From Vitrella brassicaformis (Eukaryota; Sar; Vitrellaceae), in contig CDMY01000436.1 of NCBI GenBank assembly GCA_001179505.1, positions 212,680 through 276,679 of the forward strand: a DNA stretch of 64,000 nucleotides, in the 5' to 3' direction. A program made the position numbers and the translations under genes. Numbering within the stretch: position 1 is the stretch's first letter; every line of letters starts with the position of its first letter. The notes under the pieces are model-generated. The model was not told where the DNA came from. It did no database searches and saw only the letters and a program-made list of their open reading frames with translations. Below, in pieces: positions 44,315-55,768 of the stretch.

Positions 44315-45203
44315 ACGGACGACACACATACACATACACACATCCGCCATACACACCCATAGATAGCCATAGCGATACCAATGCACCATCCATCCATCCC
44401 TCCCTGTCTGTCTGTCTGTCTGCATGACGCATGCTTGTATCGCACACACACACACAGCCACACAGACAGACAGATAGCCTGACGGACTGACCGACTGACT
44501 GACTGACAGAGAGGAGATAGCCAGAAAGACAAACATACAGACAGACAGATACGCACACACGATATGCGCATTCGATTGATCATGACGACTGACGATTCAT
44601 GACGCTTTTCCCCTCTCTCTCGTGTGTGCGCGGCCCGGCCAGCAGCCTCTCTCTGCCGCTGTGGGGCCGGGCACACACGGGGGAACGAGTGGGCCACCGC
44701 ACCGCACGAACAGACAGACAGGCAGACAGACGGACGGATTTGCAGATACAGAAGGACAGACCGACAGACAGATCGACAGATTGCAGAAGTTGAAGAGAGG
44801 ATAGCCGTAGAGCCGACGGATGGATGGATGGATGGGTGTGCGTGTTCATATGCCTGCCTGCCTGCCTGCCTGTGTGTGTGTGTGTGTGTGTGTGTGCCTG
44901 TGCCTGTGCCTGTGTGTGTGTGTGTGTGTGACCCCAATTCAGAGTGTCTGTGGTCGTCGATGGATGGAGGGATGGATGGATGAGTGCACACATGTGGACG
45001 GCCGTGTGTGCGTGTTCCGTGTGTGAGAATGGCCTGACTCCTCTCTCTCTGTGAATATTCATTCGTGGACCATTCAGAGCGTCACACATACACACACACA
45101 CACAAAGACCACCACACACGCCACGCCATCATCCACACCACACACACGCTACGCCACCCGCCACCCACCAAACAGCTTCCTAGCCATCGATTCGATTACC
45201 CAC
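44315..45203. other. Convergent intergenic region, repeats only
   Basis: 3' flanks of the HMG-box gene (plus) and the VTT protein gene (minus). ACAGACAGACAG runs near 44465-44560 and 44700-44780; GTGTGTGTGTGT interspersed with TGCCTG near 44870-44930; CACACACACACA near 45085-45100. No coding signal. Confidence 0.5.
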
Positions 45204-47175
45204 TCATCCTTTCTCTCCCTTCTCAGTCGCATCATTACTCCTCCCGCTACCACTTCTACCGCCAGCAGCAGGTCCACCACTCGGCTCTAGGATGAGTTTG
45301 GTGAGTGTGGCCATGCTCAGCTGCGTCACGACCACCTGCAGTATCAACAAAAAGAGTATCTCCACACCCACCAACAGCTGCGCCTGGGCGGGCGCCAATC
45401 CCAGTGCACCCACTGCCCCCTCGACAGCCGTCTGCTGCACCGCACCAACTGCACCCATCTCCACTTGAGCATCGGCAGCTGCTAATGGCGGCGGGACAGC
45501 AGCAGACAGCGCGGCCACCACATCGCTCTCGGCACCATTGCTGGTGGGAGTGCTGCTGCTCGTGAAGACCCCCAAGATGGACTGCCACAGCGCTGTGAGG
45601 CGCTCAATGGGGTTGCTGGTGTTAACGGCGCCATCCACTGTGGGTGTGGCGGGCGATAGGGAGAGGGATGGCGGGGGGGCCCGGGGAAAGACGCTGCTGA
45701 GCAGCTGGTCGCCAATGATCCCATCAACTATGTTGACTGACCAAAACCGACAGACAGACAGACAGCACGGCAACATAACACACGACCAACATACAGACAA
45801 GGAGGGATCTCTGCGTGTGTGACCCGCATACGCACCTTTGAGGCTTCCCAGGAAGTAGGCGGCGAGGAACATCTCAAGAGGCAACGACGTCAGGCCAAGC
45901 ACATACCTAAACCAACGCATACAGCCACACGAATGCAGCATGGACACACGCACGCCCCTCCCTCCCTCCCTCCCTCCCTTGTCTGCTGACTGACTGACCT
46001 ACCAGTGTGCATCGAAAGGTATCGGAAGGATTGGCGCGAATCTGAGGAGCAATGCGACCTTGAACCCCTCCAAGCGGTCTCCCATGACACCGTTGAGGCG
46101 CCTGAACCACCCCTGCTCGCCCCACCGGCCCGCCACCCAGTCGCGCAGGATGTACCGCCCAATGAGGAAGTTGACACTCGCCGACGCAGTGCCGAGGGCG
46201 TTGCTCGTGACGATGCCCGGCAGCAGCCCGCCGAACAGCAGAGGCGACAGGAAGGCCACGAGTGTGCCTGGATGGATCGATGGATTGATGGCATATGAGA
46301 GACACAGATGATGGATGTAGAGCGATTCATTCTCAATCATCACGCACCGAATGGCACCCATTCGGAGAGGCAGAGAAGGCGTTCGACCAGGAGGATGACG
46401 AAAATGGCCCCGCACTTGGTGCTATAGTCTAACGCCGACAGCTGCTCGAAAACCGGACGCACAGTGCTAATGTCGGGGAAGCCAAATTCACTCAACAGAT
46501 CCGGCAAGCCAACGGCCTGCATTGTATATATATACACACACACACACACAGGCATCGCCTCTTCCCCTCCCTCGTCTGTGTGCGTACGCTGCCTACCCCT
46601 TGGAGCGTGACTGCCCTGACCAACACGGTCCGCAGTATCGCCACTATGATAACAGCATTCACAGCCGCCGCTGCCCCGTTGGCCAACACACTCGTGTCAA
46701 CCCTCTCCCCAACATCGTCCAGCCGCCGCCTGAACCGCCCCCAGCCGTCCCGGTAGTACTGCACCACAGCGGCCCACGGCAGCGCCTGACGCCCATCGCC
46801 GTCATTGTCAAGGAGCAGCCGTGATGCGTTCTTCTCTTCGTCCATCCATGCGCGATATTCGCTGACGAGGTAGGGGAAGATCTCACGGGCGTCGGTCAGC
46901 CGCTCCGTGTCGTTTGTGTGACTCAGAGGTGGTTGGGATGGCTCATTGAGCGGGTCCTTTATCGCCGGCAAGGGTGAGAGATGCCGGCCGCTGCTGCCGC
47001 GCCTCCGCCATGGGCGCGTGTTGTGATGACGGACGGGCGTGAGGCCTCGGTGCTGCTGACGCATGGGGATGCCGCTGAGTGCTGCTGATGATGAGTGATG
47101 CAAAGCTCGGCAGGTGTGTGCATACATGACGGCCGTCATCCCCTGCACAAAGATTCCAAGATGCCGCAACCTCAT
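45204..47175 (-). CDS. TVP38/TMEM64-type (VTT domain) membrane protein
   Basis: Five exons (47175-46597, 46516-46348, 46267-46003, 45906-45836, 45736-45204) give 538 residues. The VTT/SNARE-associated signature is clear: EWVPFGTLVAFLSPLLFGGL, PGIVTSNALGTASASVNFLI, GRYILRDWVAGRW and ALLLRFAPILPIPFDAHWYV. Family members (TVP38, DedA, TMEM41/64 relatives) are multispanning proteins of Golgi/ER or plastid membranes, linked to lipid scrambling. The N-terminal 90 residues are Arg/His/Ser-rich, and the C-terminal exon carries a Pro/Ser/Ala-rich region and one more hydrophobic helix (LLVGVEILFLLILQVVVTQL). The N-terminus may be an organelle presequence. Substrate not known. Confidence 0.87.
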
Positions 47176-47368
47176 GATAGATGCTCCTCCCCTTCAAGGC
47201 TTAGCTCGTAGATCTGGCGAGCTTAGAAGGCAAGACCAGGCTAGGAGGCTCTTTCAACAGCTTAAGGCCAGTGGGCAAGGGCCCTTTCACCGCTGCTTGA
47301 AGCAAGAGGCTTCAAAACAGACAGATCTGCACAAAAGTTGATCCGAGTACATCACACGAGTGGCCGCC
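47176..47368. promoter_or_regulatory. Shared 5' region between VTT and bL17 genes
   Basis: 193 bp separate divergent start codons. The sequence is free of microsatellites, unlike most intergenic DNA in this window. The plus-strand start sits in a strong context (GCCGCCATGGG). Confidence 0.4.
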
Positions 47369-48199
47369 ATGGGTTACGTCAAGACGGCCGTGATGATCCA
47401 GCGGGGCATGAAGCGCTCCTACTGGCGCAAACTCAACCGCTTCCCGCACCACAGATGGGACATGCTCAAGTGAGCAGAGGGAAGGGATGGAGCAGCAGAC
47501 TCGTGCAGTGAGTGAGAGCCCCCCCTGCTCATTGCTGCTGTGTGTTCCCCTCCCCTCCCTGTCAGAAATCTTCTTGAGGCGCTGATACGCTACCAGCGCA
47601 TCGAGACGACCCTCTCCAAGGCCAAGGAGCTGCAGCAATACGCCGAGGAGATCGTGTTCCTCGCTAAGAAAGGTCGGTTGGGTGGCACTGCACTGCACAC
47701 GGGCGCTCGACTTACACGCACAGTGCAGTGAGTGAGTGCCTATCTGCCATCCATCCGTCGGTCTCACTCAGACACGCCCGAGTCGGATCTGAAGGTGGAG
47801 AGTATGCTGCGGACCCCGGCGGCGCGGCGGATCTTGTATGAGGTGCTGCTGCCGCGGTACGCCGAGCGGCAGTTTTTCTTCACTCGCATTGTCAACCAGT
47901 TCCGCTTTCGGTACCGCGACTCGACGCCCATGGCCTTCATCGAATACGTCGATCGGTGGGTGACCAGAGCACACTGACGATGATACCTGGTGTGTTGTGA
48001 ATGGGTGTGAGTGATATCTATCGGTTTAGGCCTGGCGAGCTCCGGCCGGCTGATCCTGTGGGTTGGGATCGGAAGAGGTTCGTGTGGGACAAAATGACCA
48101 ACGGCACACGCAGGGACAGGAGGAAATACGAAGCGGTACGCGGGGGGGGTGAATGATATGAGAGCACTCGTGTGTGTGTGTGTGTCGGTGGGCATGTCA

Positions 48200-48251
<52 letters not shown>

Positions 48252-48758
48252 GAGGCTCGTCGGAAGGGTTTGTATGACATCTACGACAATTTCTGCCCCG
48301 ACATCAACCTCATACCACGAGACGATGCATACGAGGCAAGGCAAACACTCCACCCACCACACACACCACACACCGCACACAACCAGAAACACGCTCCCCT
48401 GTGCGTAGCGTTTCTCTGTCTGTGTGCTCTATGTGTGCACCGCACCGCACTGCAGTGGCACAGCGACGAGGATGCCCACTACGATGAGCCACCAGAAGAA
48501 GCGGAGGCCGCTGCCCCACCCCCATCAGATCCACCGGAAGGGGAGGCCGAGGTCGAGGGAGCGGACGTGGCGCCAGGCCATGACAAGGAGGGCAAGCAGA
48601 TCGTGGTGTCCAAGGGGCCCAGACTGGGGCCTGGGAAGGGCAAGGTGGAGCTGCCTGGGCCGCACCGTGCGCTGCAGCCGTTCTTTGTGGACATCCCCCC
48701 GCCGTCCCACCGAGAGATGCAGGAGAACGTCAACAGGCTGCCTCACAGACCTGTGTGA
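47369..48758 (+). CDS. Mitochondrial-type ribosomal protein bL17 with long C-terminal extension
   Basis: Six exons (47369-47469, 47566-47672, 47772-47955, 48030-48135, 48252-48335, 48456-48758) give 294 residues. The bL17 core is at the N-terminus: a basic start (RGMKRSYWRKLNRFPHHRWD), then NLLEALIRYQRIETTLSKAK, where the sequence RIETTLxKAKE is nearly identical to bacterial L17, then YAEEIVFLAKK. Bacterial L17 is about 125 residues, so over half of this protein is extra. The extension includes an acidic Pro/Glu segment (EEAEAAAPPPSDPPEGEAEV) and a C-terminal PHRALQPFFVDIPPPSHREM. It is expected in the large subunit of the mitochondrial ribosome. The last intron (48336-48455) starts with GC, has a length divisible by three and lacks stops, so retention would still give a protein. 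Confidence 0.88.
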
Positions 48759-49273
48759 GTGGAGGGAGGGTGGGAGTGGAGTGTCTGTTTGGCGGTTGGT
48801 TGGGGTGATGTGATGCGGTGCGGTTCGTGCGGTGCGGTGTGTGTACAATAAATACATGGCTGGCGCATGGGAGGGGACTCATTCATGTGTGTGCATTCCA
48901 TTCATGAAGGACAGACACTTGTCGGTCGCTTGCTGGTCTGAATCCACACAGAGGTAAACCACGCGCATCTGTAGAGCTATATGTATATGCTGCACAGCAC
49001 AGCACACGAAACGGACCGCACTCACTGCACTGCCACTGTTCCATCCATCCATCCGTCAGTCAGACGACATATATACATTACATTTATGCACCCACCAGGA
49101 TGACAGACTGACTGCTACAGGGGTGGCCTCGTCACCATGGGCGGTCGGCCCACGGGGCGGCGCCCTCGGACACCTCATCGGCACTGACAATCAGACAGAC
49201 AGACAGACAGACAAACATGTGTCTCACCCATCCATCCATTCATCCATCCTACACAGCAACACATGGATAATGT
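48759..49273. other. Convergent intergenic region, no gene seen
   Basis: 3' flanks of bL17 (plus) and the NEIL3-type gene (minus). An AATAAA at 48847-48852, about 90 bp after the bL17 stop, could be a polyadenylation signal, though signal usage in this organism is not known. ACAGACAGACAG repeats near 49195-49212. Confidence 0.4.
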
Positions 49274-51983
49274 TCAGTATACGTACGAACCATGGGCTGC
49301 ACCAATGCCTCCGGCTGGCGCATCTACTGAAGGGGCCCGTGGGAGCGGCGGTGCGCGGTTTGGCGCTGCCGGCCTCCCTCTTCCACCACCTTGCATGAGG
49401 GGAGGGGGCGGGCGCGGTGGTGGTCGTGGTGCGAGCGGCCGGGGCTGCGGGTGTGGGTGTGTGGGGTGTGGGTGTGGGCGGGGCTGCATCATGTTGAGTG
49501 GTTTGGTGAAGGCCTTGTAGCCTGCTGATGTGCCGGAGCACGAGATGTTGGTGCCCTCATTGCTGCCGGCCTACACCCATAGTGAATACACGCGCAGTGA
49601 TGGGACGGTGGATGGGATGGGCAATGAAAAGGAAGGAGACAAGTGAACTGTGTGCTTGCCTGCTGTATCTGCCCATCTGCCCATTCGAAGAAACCTGCAG
49701 AGAGTAACATGTGTGTTAGTCATTTCCTTGATGGCTTCCTTCCCTTGCTCTGGTCGTATATGGTGTCTCGCGTCGCGCACCACATGAGTACGTGCCCTTG
49801 ATACTGCAAGCGAAGAAGTATCGGCCGTTGTTGGGGCCCTGCTTGACCACCTGGCGCAGCACCGCGGGCTTGTTGTGCCCACACCGCGGGAAATTCTCAT
49901 CCGCCCTGTTTTGTTTGTGTGGACAAAATGAATGCAACCAAATATCCACAGGTGCGGTGCGTGTGGATCCACCCTCTGTGCGCTCCTTCAATTCTGCCTG
50001 CCTGCGTGGTGGGTGTACCATTTGAAGAATTTGCAGGCGGCCTTCTGCGGCTTGGGGCAGGTGTAGTACATCCTGCCCTTGTTGGCCCCCTCTCTATACA
50101 CAGTCCGCAGCGCACACAGCACTCCACACCCGCACCGCACACCTTCACCACGGGGGGACAGCACCGCAATGCCACTGCCGCCCCCACCACCACCAGCACC
50201 ACCACCATCACCACCACCACCAGCAGCTGCTGCTGCAGGCGGACGGGAGGGAAGCCGTGGGTGCATTGGCTGTTTCTGCTGCTGCTGCTGCTGTTGTTGT
50301 TGTTGCTGCGGGTGGACTTGATGGTCAAATCGTTGATGCTGCTGATCTGAGTCAAGCATAATGGCGTCCTGTGCGCTCTCGCCCTCTTGGCGGCCGCCTG
50401 CAGGGGGACGGTGTGCCGCCAAGGGGGCAGATGGGGCACCAGCAGGGACAGGGGCGGCAGGTTGGGGAGGGCCCGCCCTCGGCTGACACGTGGGGCAGAG
50501 GTATGTGAGCCGGTTATAGTGGCCTTCTCGGATCACCTCCACTCGTGTGCCGCACGCCACACACGTCAGCTTGTTGTAGACCTGCGGATGGATGGATGGA
50601 TGGATGGAGACACGGGGGATAGGATGTGTGTGTGTGGCTGGCGGTGGTTGTGTTGGTTGATAAGCTTAGCTTACCTTCATGAATGTGGCGAGGGGGATTT
50701 TGCCCTCCCTCTTGTACATGATGCTGGCGAAGTCTCTCAGACACCTCACCAGCCGCATGGCGACGTCGGGCGACAGATCTACGCCGCGCAGCTCGGGATG
50801 CACCCCACTGGCAGACAGACAGACAACAACACAGACACACAGAGTGGACAGACCGACGCACAGCTCGCTCTGTGGTTCCCTCCATGATGTGTGTTGTGTG
50901 TAAAAAGGTAGGCGGCTGACGCGTTGTGCAGGCCTTCGACTTTGATCATATTTCCGACTCCTGGGAGCGGAGCACAGTAAGTACAAACCAACGAGAGACA
51001 GAGGAACCACAAAGGAATACCTCATCCATCCCACCGCACAGACGATCAAACAATAGATACCTGGCAGGATGTTCTGGTCCATGGCGATGTCGCATACCCT
51101 CCTTGCATCCCCGCGTATCAGGCCCACGGCCCTCTGGAAGTCAAAGTACGCCGCCAGGATGTCCAGCGACCGACGCTCCTCCACCTTCAACGCATACCGC
51201 ACCGTCCGCACCTCTACCGTGCCCTCAAACACCCTCACAATGTCCCTCTCACACACTATCTCGATCGTCAGGCTCCTGTCTTTCCCCCCAGCCGCACCCC
51301 CATCTCCGCCTTTGGCCCTCTTTATGGCCTTCTCGCCAGCTGCTCCCGCGCCGTTTTCTGCAGGGCGCTTCATCGGCTGCTTCGCTTCGGGTCGGCTGCT
51401 GTGGTTGGCGAGAGAGGGTGTAAAGGGGTTGCGGCCGGGAGGGAGGGCACTGGCGCTGCTGGCCGGTTGGCCGTCGTTGCCGGCACTGTCTTGCCTGACG
51501 AGGAATCTCTCGATGCCGGAGGATGGATGAGGGTGTTGTTGGGGGAGCGAAGGGGCGGGCTCTGCTGCAGCAGCGGCTTCGGCACTATCGGTCTTGCTTA
51601 GTCGAATATGGCCCTGCATGCCTGGGCAGGAAGGGAAGGAAGGAACAGAGAAAGAAAGTGTGACCGCTGTGACGTTCACTGGGTGTTGAAAGTTACATAC
51701 CGAAGTGGAGCCGCAGACAGTGGTCGGCATCCTCTGCGATGATGAACAGCTCCTTTCCTACCTGCATTGCAACACATACAATACACAACATTCTCCATCC
51801 ATCCATCCACAAGGCTCTCTCTTCCACGGCTCATGCACTCGTACATACCGTGAAGACCCGCTTCACGCGTTGGTTGCAGAGGGCCTGCGCTGCGTCAGGT
51901 CCGAGTGCGACGCGAATGATGCGCTGGCCCGCCAAACACCTCAATCGCTCTCCATTCCTCTTGCACCCTGGACCTTCTACCAT
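49274..51983 (-). CDS. NEIL3: NEIL3-type DNA glycosylase with FPG and two GRF zinc fingers
   Basis: Nine exons (51983-51849, 51761-51701, 51621-51061, 50960-50921, 50807-50675, 50581-50019, 49905-49781, 49694-49660, 49570-49274) give 649 residues. The start MVEGPGCKRNGERL matches the NEIL3 hallmark, with Val2 where Fpg/NEIL1/2 have Pro2. Then come VGKELFIIAEDADHCLRLHF, GMQGHIRLSK, the helix-two-turn-helix DQNILPGVGNMIKVEGLHNA, and an FPG-type zinc finger (TCVACG...YLCPTC). Two GRF fingers follow (CGCGVLC...GRMYYTC...FFKW and RCGHNKP...GRYFFAC...CGFFEW). A low-complexity insert of about 130 residues splits the Fpg fold, and a Gln/Gly/Ala-rich linker separates the zinc fingers. NEIL3 removes oxidised bases and unhooks interstrand crosslinks at forks in the nucleus. 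The intron at 49659-49571 starts with GC. Confidence 0.93.
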
Positions 51984-52204
51984 AACAGCGGCTCCAGATC
52001 TTGATGTAAAGATTGGCTCGAGCGGCCCAGATGGAGACCCTGGCGGGTTGCATTTGTGATGCCGTAAGAGAAAATCGTCATAGGTATGCATGAATCGATG
52101 AACACACACCGCACTCCGGCGGCACACAAATATCCTCACGAACTGAGTGCGTCAGTGTGTCAGCCTGTCTGACTCGCTCACTCCACTCACACGCCCCAAC
52201 CCCC
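51984..52204. other. Short tandem intergenic gap
   Basis: 221 bp between the stop of the unknown gene at 52205 and the NEIL3-type start, both on the minus strand. It must hold the terminator of one and the promoter of the other. A minus-strand frame is open upstream of the NEIL3 start to 52139, but lacks the conserved MVEGPG start and is not used. Confidence 0.4.
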
Positions 52205-54179
52205 CTAGGCCTGTGTGTCCTCTTGGTGCTGGATGCACTGCTGCGCCAGGAAGCTCACCGCACGATAAATGTGCATGTAGGCCGTCCGCATCTCTGAGTC
52301 GTGTTCGTGCTCTCCCTCTCTCTCTCTCGGCGGTCTCTGTGGGGGAGGTATGGCGTCGAGGGCGGCCTCGAAGATGTCGAGCAGCTGGATGAGCTGCTCC
52401 AGGGTGCGGTTGGCCTGCTGCGCCGACACCACGTCGTAGTACTCGTCTACAATCGACCTGCATGTGCACAGGGGTGCATACAAAGGGAAAAGTGGCTCAT
52501 GGCGTGGCGTGTGTGTGTGTGTGTGAGGTGCATCCCGACGGGCTGGGCTTACTTGAGGGGTATGTTCATCCTCTTGAGGTCGTCGGCAGCCCTGTAAAAC
52601 GCCGCGTCACACGGCATCGGCAGACCCTCCCCGTCGCCACCAACATCGCCACTACCCCTCTCTCTCTCTCTTCTTCCCCCCTCCCGCCGGCCCCTCCTCC
52701 TGCTGCTGCTGGTGCTGGTGCTGTTGGTGCAAGGCTCCACCCGCTGCAGCAGCTGGGTGGCACACTGCAGGTGTGGGGCACCATCAGATGCCCTCACCAT
52801 GGCAAGCGCCATGGGGCCGCGCCTGTCGGGCTGCCTCTCACGCTCGGCCCCCACAGTGCCCGCAGTGTTGACGAAGTGCTGCCGCACCTGCTCAAGCCAC
52901 CGACATACCGCAAACAGCGACAGAGAGTTCCCAAAGCCCCGCATCCACGGCTCGCTCCCCGCCCAGCCCTCATGGGGCTGCTCCGCAATCACCCGCGACC
53001 ACGCCTGCCCGTGACACGCGTCGATGAAGTGCGGCAGCGACATGATGACCTCCTTGGCATACGAGGCCAGGCACGTGAACATCACGCCCTTGACGAGGGC
53101 CTCCTCGCCGGCAGCCAGGGGTCTAGGTGCGAGGGGGGGCGGGGAGGGCTCCGGTGAGCCGAAAAGAGAGGGGGTGGGGGAGGGAGGGCGTGCACTCAGG
53201 CGGCTCAGGAACTCTTCCCGATGCTGCTGCGGGCCCTGAAAGGCAAACAAACAAACGTGACCATATATCAATCACATCTTCCGCTTCTATGTTTGCCCCC
53301 GACCAACACACCATTGCTGGGTCCCTCTCGCATTCCGCGAGTGTGCTGTTCAGTCTGTGCCTCAGATACTCCAGCCGCTGCCAATCGCCGACGTCAAAAG
53401 GCAGGGTCGCCCCAACACACCCGTCCTCACCCCCTGCACCATCCGCCGGGCCATCGACATGGTCGTTTGTGTGAGGTGGGGCTGCAGGGGAGGTCGGCTT
53501 CCTCTTGGCTTCATCGGCAGCAGCAGCTCCTGCTGCTGATGATGATCCTGATGGTTGCGGGGCTGTGGGGAAGTCTGAGAGGCCGACTGCCTTCTTGGCT
53601 TTTGCGAGGATGGCAGCGAAAGCCGCGTCTTCGCCCTGATGGATGGATGGATGGACCACACACACAGATCCACCCCACAACAGAAGAAGAATGAAAGCGC
53701 GGCGCTCGTTTTCGCCATTCTCTGACTCGTACCTGGAGCGATGCCGGAGGAGTGAGATCACCATCTCCATCCCCTCTCCCAGTAGCCCTTCTCGCGCCGC
53801 CCCTGAGATCCCTCCCCGCCTGACCCTGATGCGCTCGCCCACTCAGCCGCGCCCCTCTCTCGCCCTTCCTCCTTACATGACTGTGAACACTGCTTTGTGG
53901 TGCAGCCGATGGCGCAGCAGCAGGGGATAATGGGTTATCTGGATAATGCGATTGCGATTGCGATTGGGATGGCCTGCTGCTCGCCGATGGCGCTGGTGGT
54001 CTCCTGGTTGTTGCTGGGGCGGGTGTGATGGATGCGAATGCTCTCTGGACGGTGGCGAGAACGGACCCCAGGCGGACCTCCACGCCGGCGGCTGAGGCGC
54101 CCTGCTCGACGAGTGAGGTGTAGAGTGCCTCCAGGGATTGTGTCAGCGACTCAAACAGATTCAACGATGCATCCGCCAT
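52205..54179 (-). CDS. Unknown protein, mostly helical
   Basis: Four exons (54179-53877, 53635-53312, 53235-52553, 52457-52205) give about 520 residues. The start is the first in-frame ATG (MADASLNLFESLTQSLEALY). The frame is open upstream (ALDLYAFTLAREGH), and a further 5' exon could exist. The N-terminal helix recalls MIT-type hairpins but is too short to assign. Ordered-looking helical parts: GDWQRLEYLRHRLNSTLAEC; EEALVKGVMFTCLASYAKEV; NSLSLFAVCRWLEQVRQHFV; and the C-terminal DEYYDVVSAQQANRTLEQLI followed by a helical end. Between them lie Pro/Ser/Ala-rich linkers and a Ser/Arg/Gly-rich insert. No enzyme motif, signal peptide or membrane helix. Its stop-to-start spacing with the ABCD gene upstream is only about 70 bp. 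Confidence 0.75.
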
Positions 54180-54249
54180 ATGGCCCTCCCTTGCAAGGGT
54201 AAATGCATATAAATCCAAGGCCCTAAAAAGGGAGGGGGAATGGATGTCA
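54180..54249. promoter_or_regulatory. Very short gap between two same-strand genes
   Basis: 70 bp between the ABCD transporter stop and the start codon of the following minus-strand gene. That is unusually tight for a eukaryote, so overlapping transcripts, a shared primary transcript or an extra unannotated 5' exon are possible. Confidence 0.35.
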
Positions 54250-55728
54250 TCAGTCGCTCATGCCCCGATATAGCGGGCTATCGATGGGCGACAGCATGTC
54301 AGGCGGATGCACCCTGAAGCCGTACTCACTCCCGCTGCTCCCCCTCCCATGGTGGCCATGCCTGTCGTCATCGCCCAACGAGTCAAGCAAGGGCGGGTGC
54401 CGCATCGACGGCATATCGCCCGGCACGCTCGGCACCTGCCGCAGCGCACCTAGTGGCAGCCTCGCCGCCAGAGAGGTCAGGCTTTGTGAGGGGTGGATGT
54501 GCATTTCTGCAGGGTGGCTGCTGAAGGAGGCAGCGGCAGCCGCGGCAGCCGCGGCAGCGGGAGGGTGGTAGAAGGGGAGGGGCTGGTCGGCTGTGTCGGG
54601 CTGATTTGGCGCTTCTGACGGGCTGGAGGAGGGGGGCGGGTCGGGGGGGTAGGTGGTGGAGGAGGGCGCGGGGGGAGTCCCTGCATAAATAAAGATACAC
54701 ACGCACACACACACATACACATGGGTGTCTGCAAGTGTGTCTGTGATGTGAGAGGATTGAGGGTTGCTCACCGGCCATGAGTGGAGGGGGAGGGTTGGGG
54801 GGCTGGTGGAAGGTGAGGAATGACGAGTACGAGTCCACACGGAGGGGCTGATCGATCTTCTCAAAACTCCAACCACCCTGACTCACCGATAGCACCGATA
54901 CCCACCAGACAGACCAAACACACGGAGAACAGGACATGAGGACACGTACCATTGAATGCATTGCCTTGGTGCGTGGCAGGCCTGTTGTGCATTTCTTGTC
55001 TCACTGACGGGATGTACGGTGGGTGTTACCTGTCCGTCAAACTTGAGGAGGTAGTCGTGGTACTTGAGTAGATTCAGCCGGTGGGAAATGGAGATGAACG
55101 TGATCCCTGAGCCAGCAAGATGGTGTGAGCGAATGGATTCCATCCATCAGCCAGCGGACTGTATGTAACTAACGTACCCCTCTGTTTGCACTGTGAGTAG
55201 AGGTGGCCTTCGACGTCCACCGACACGGCACTCGTGCACTCATCTGACCAACACATGTCACACCACACACATCCATGCCATGATGACGATGACAGCCCCC
55301 ACCGAATATGGCCTGTGAGCGACACTGACTGACTGATGTGATATATGTGTCTGCAGGCACTACCCACCCCACCCCACCGAGAATGGCGAATTCCGGCTGG
55401 TGGTAGCAGAGCCTCGCCATGGCCAGCCGCTGCTTCTCACCGCCAGACAGACGCTCATCCCAGTCATTCCTGTGCAATCAGTCAATCAGCGGCATATCGT
55501 ATGCTTTGCATGACAGCTTAGCTTGCATGTGTGTTATGTGGTCCGTCAGTCAGTGCACCAGTGCAGTGCACTCACCATGTGTCCCATCCGTATGGGCACC
55601 TGTTGAGGAGGTACTTGAGCCGCACCATGCCGAACAGTTCTTCCAGCTCCCAGTCGGTGCACCCCTTCTGATAGCACTCCTCCTCTGTGTCGGGATAGAT
55701 GATCTGGTCACGCAACGAACCTGACACA

Positions 55729-55768
<40 letters not shown>

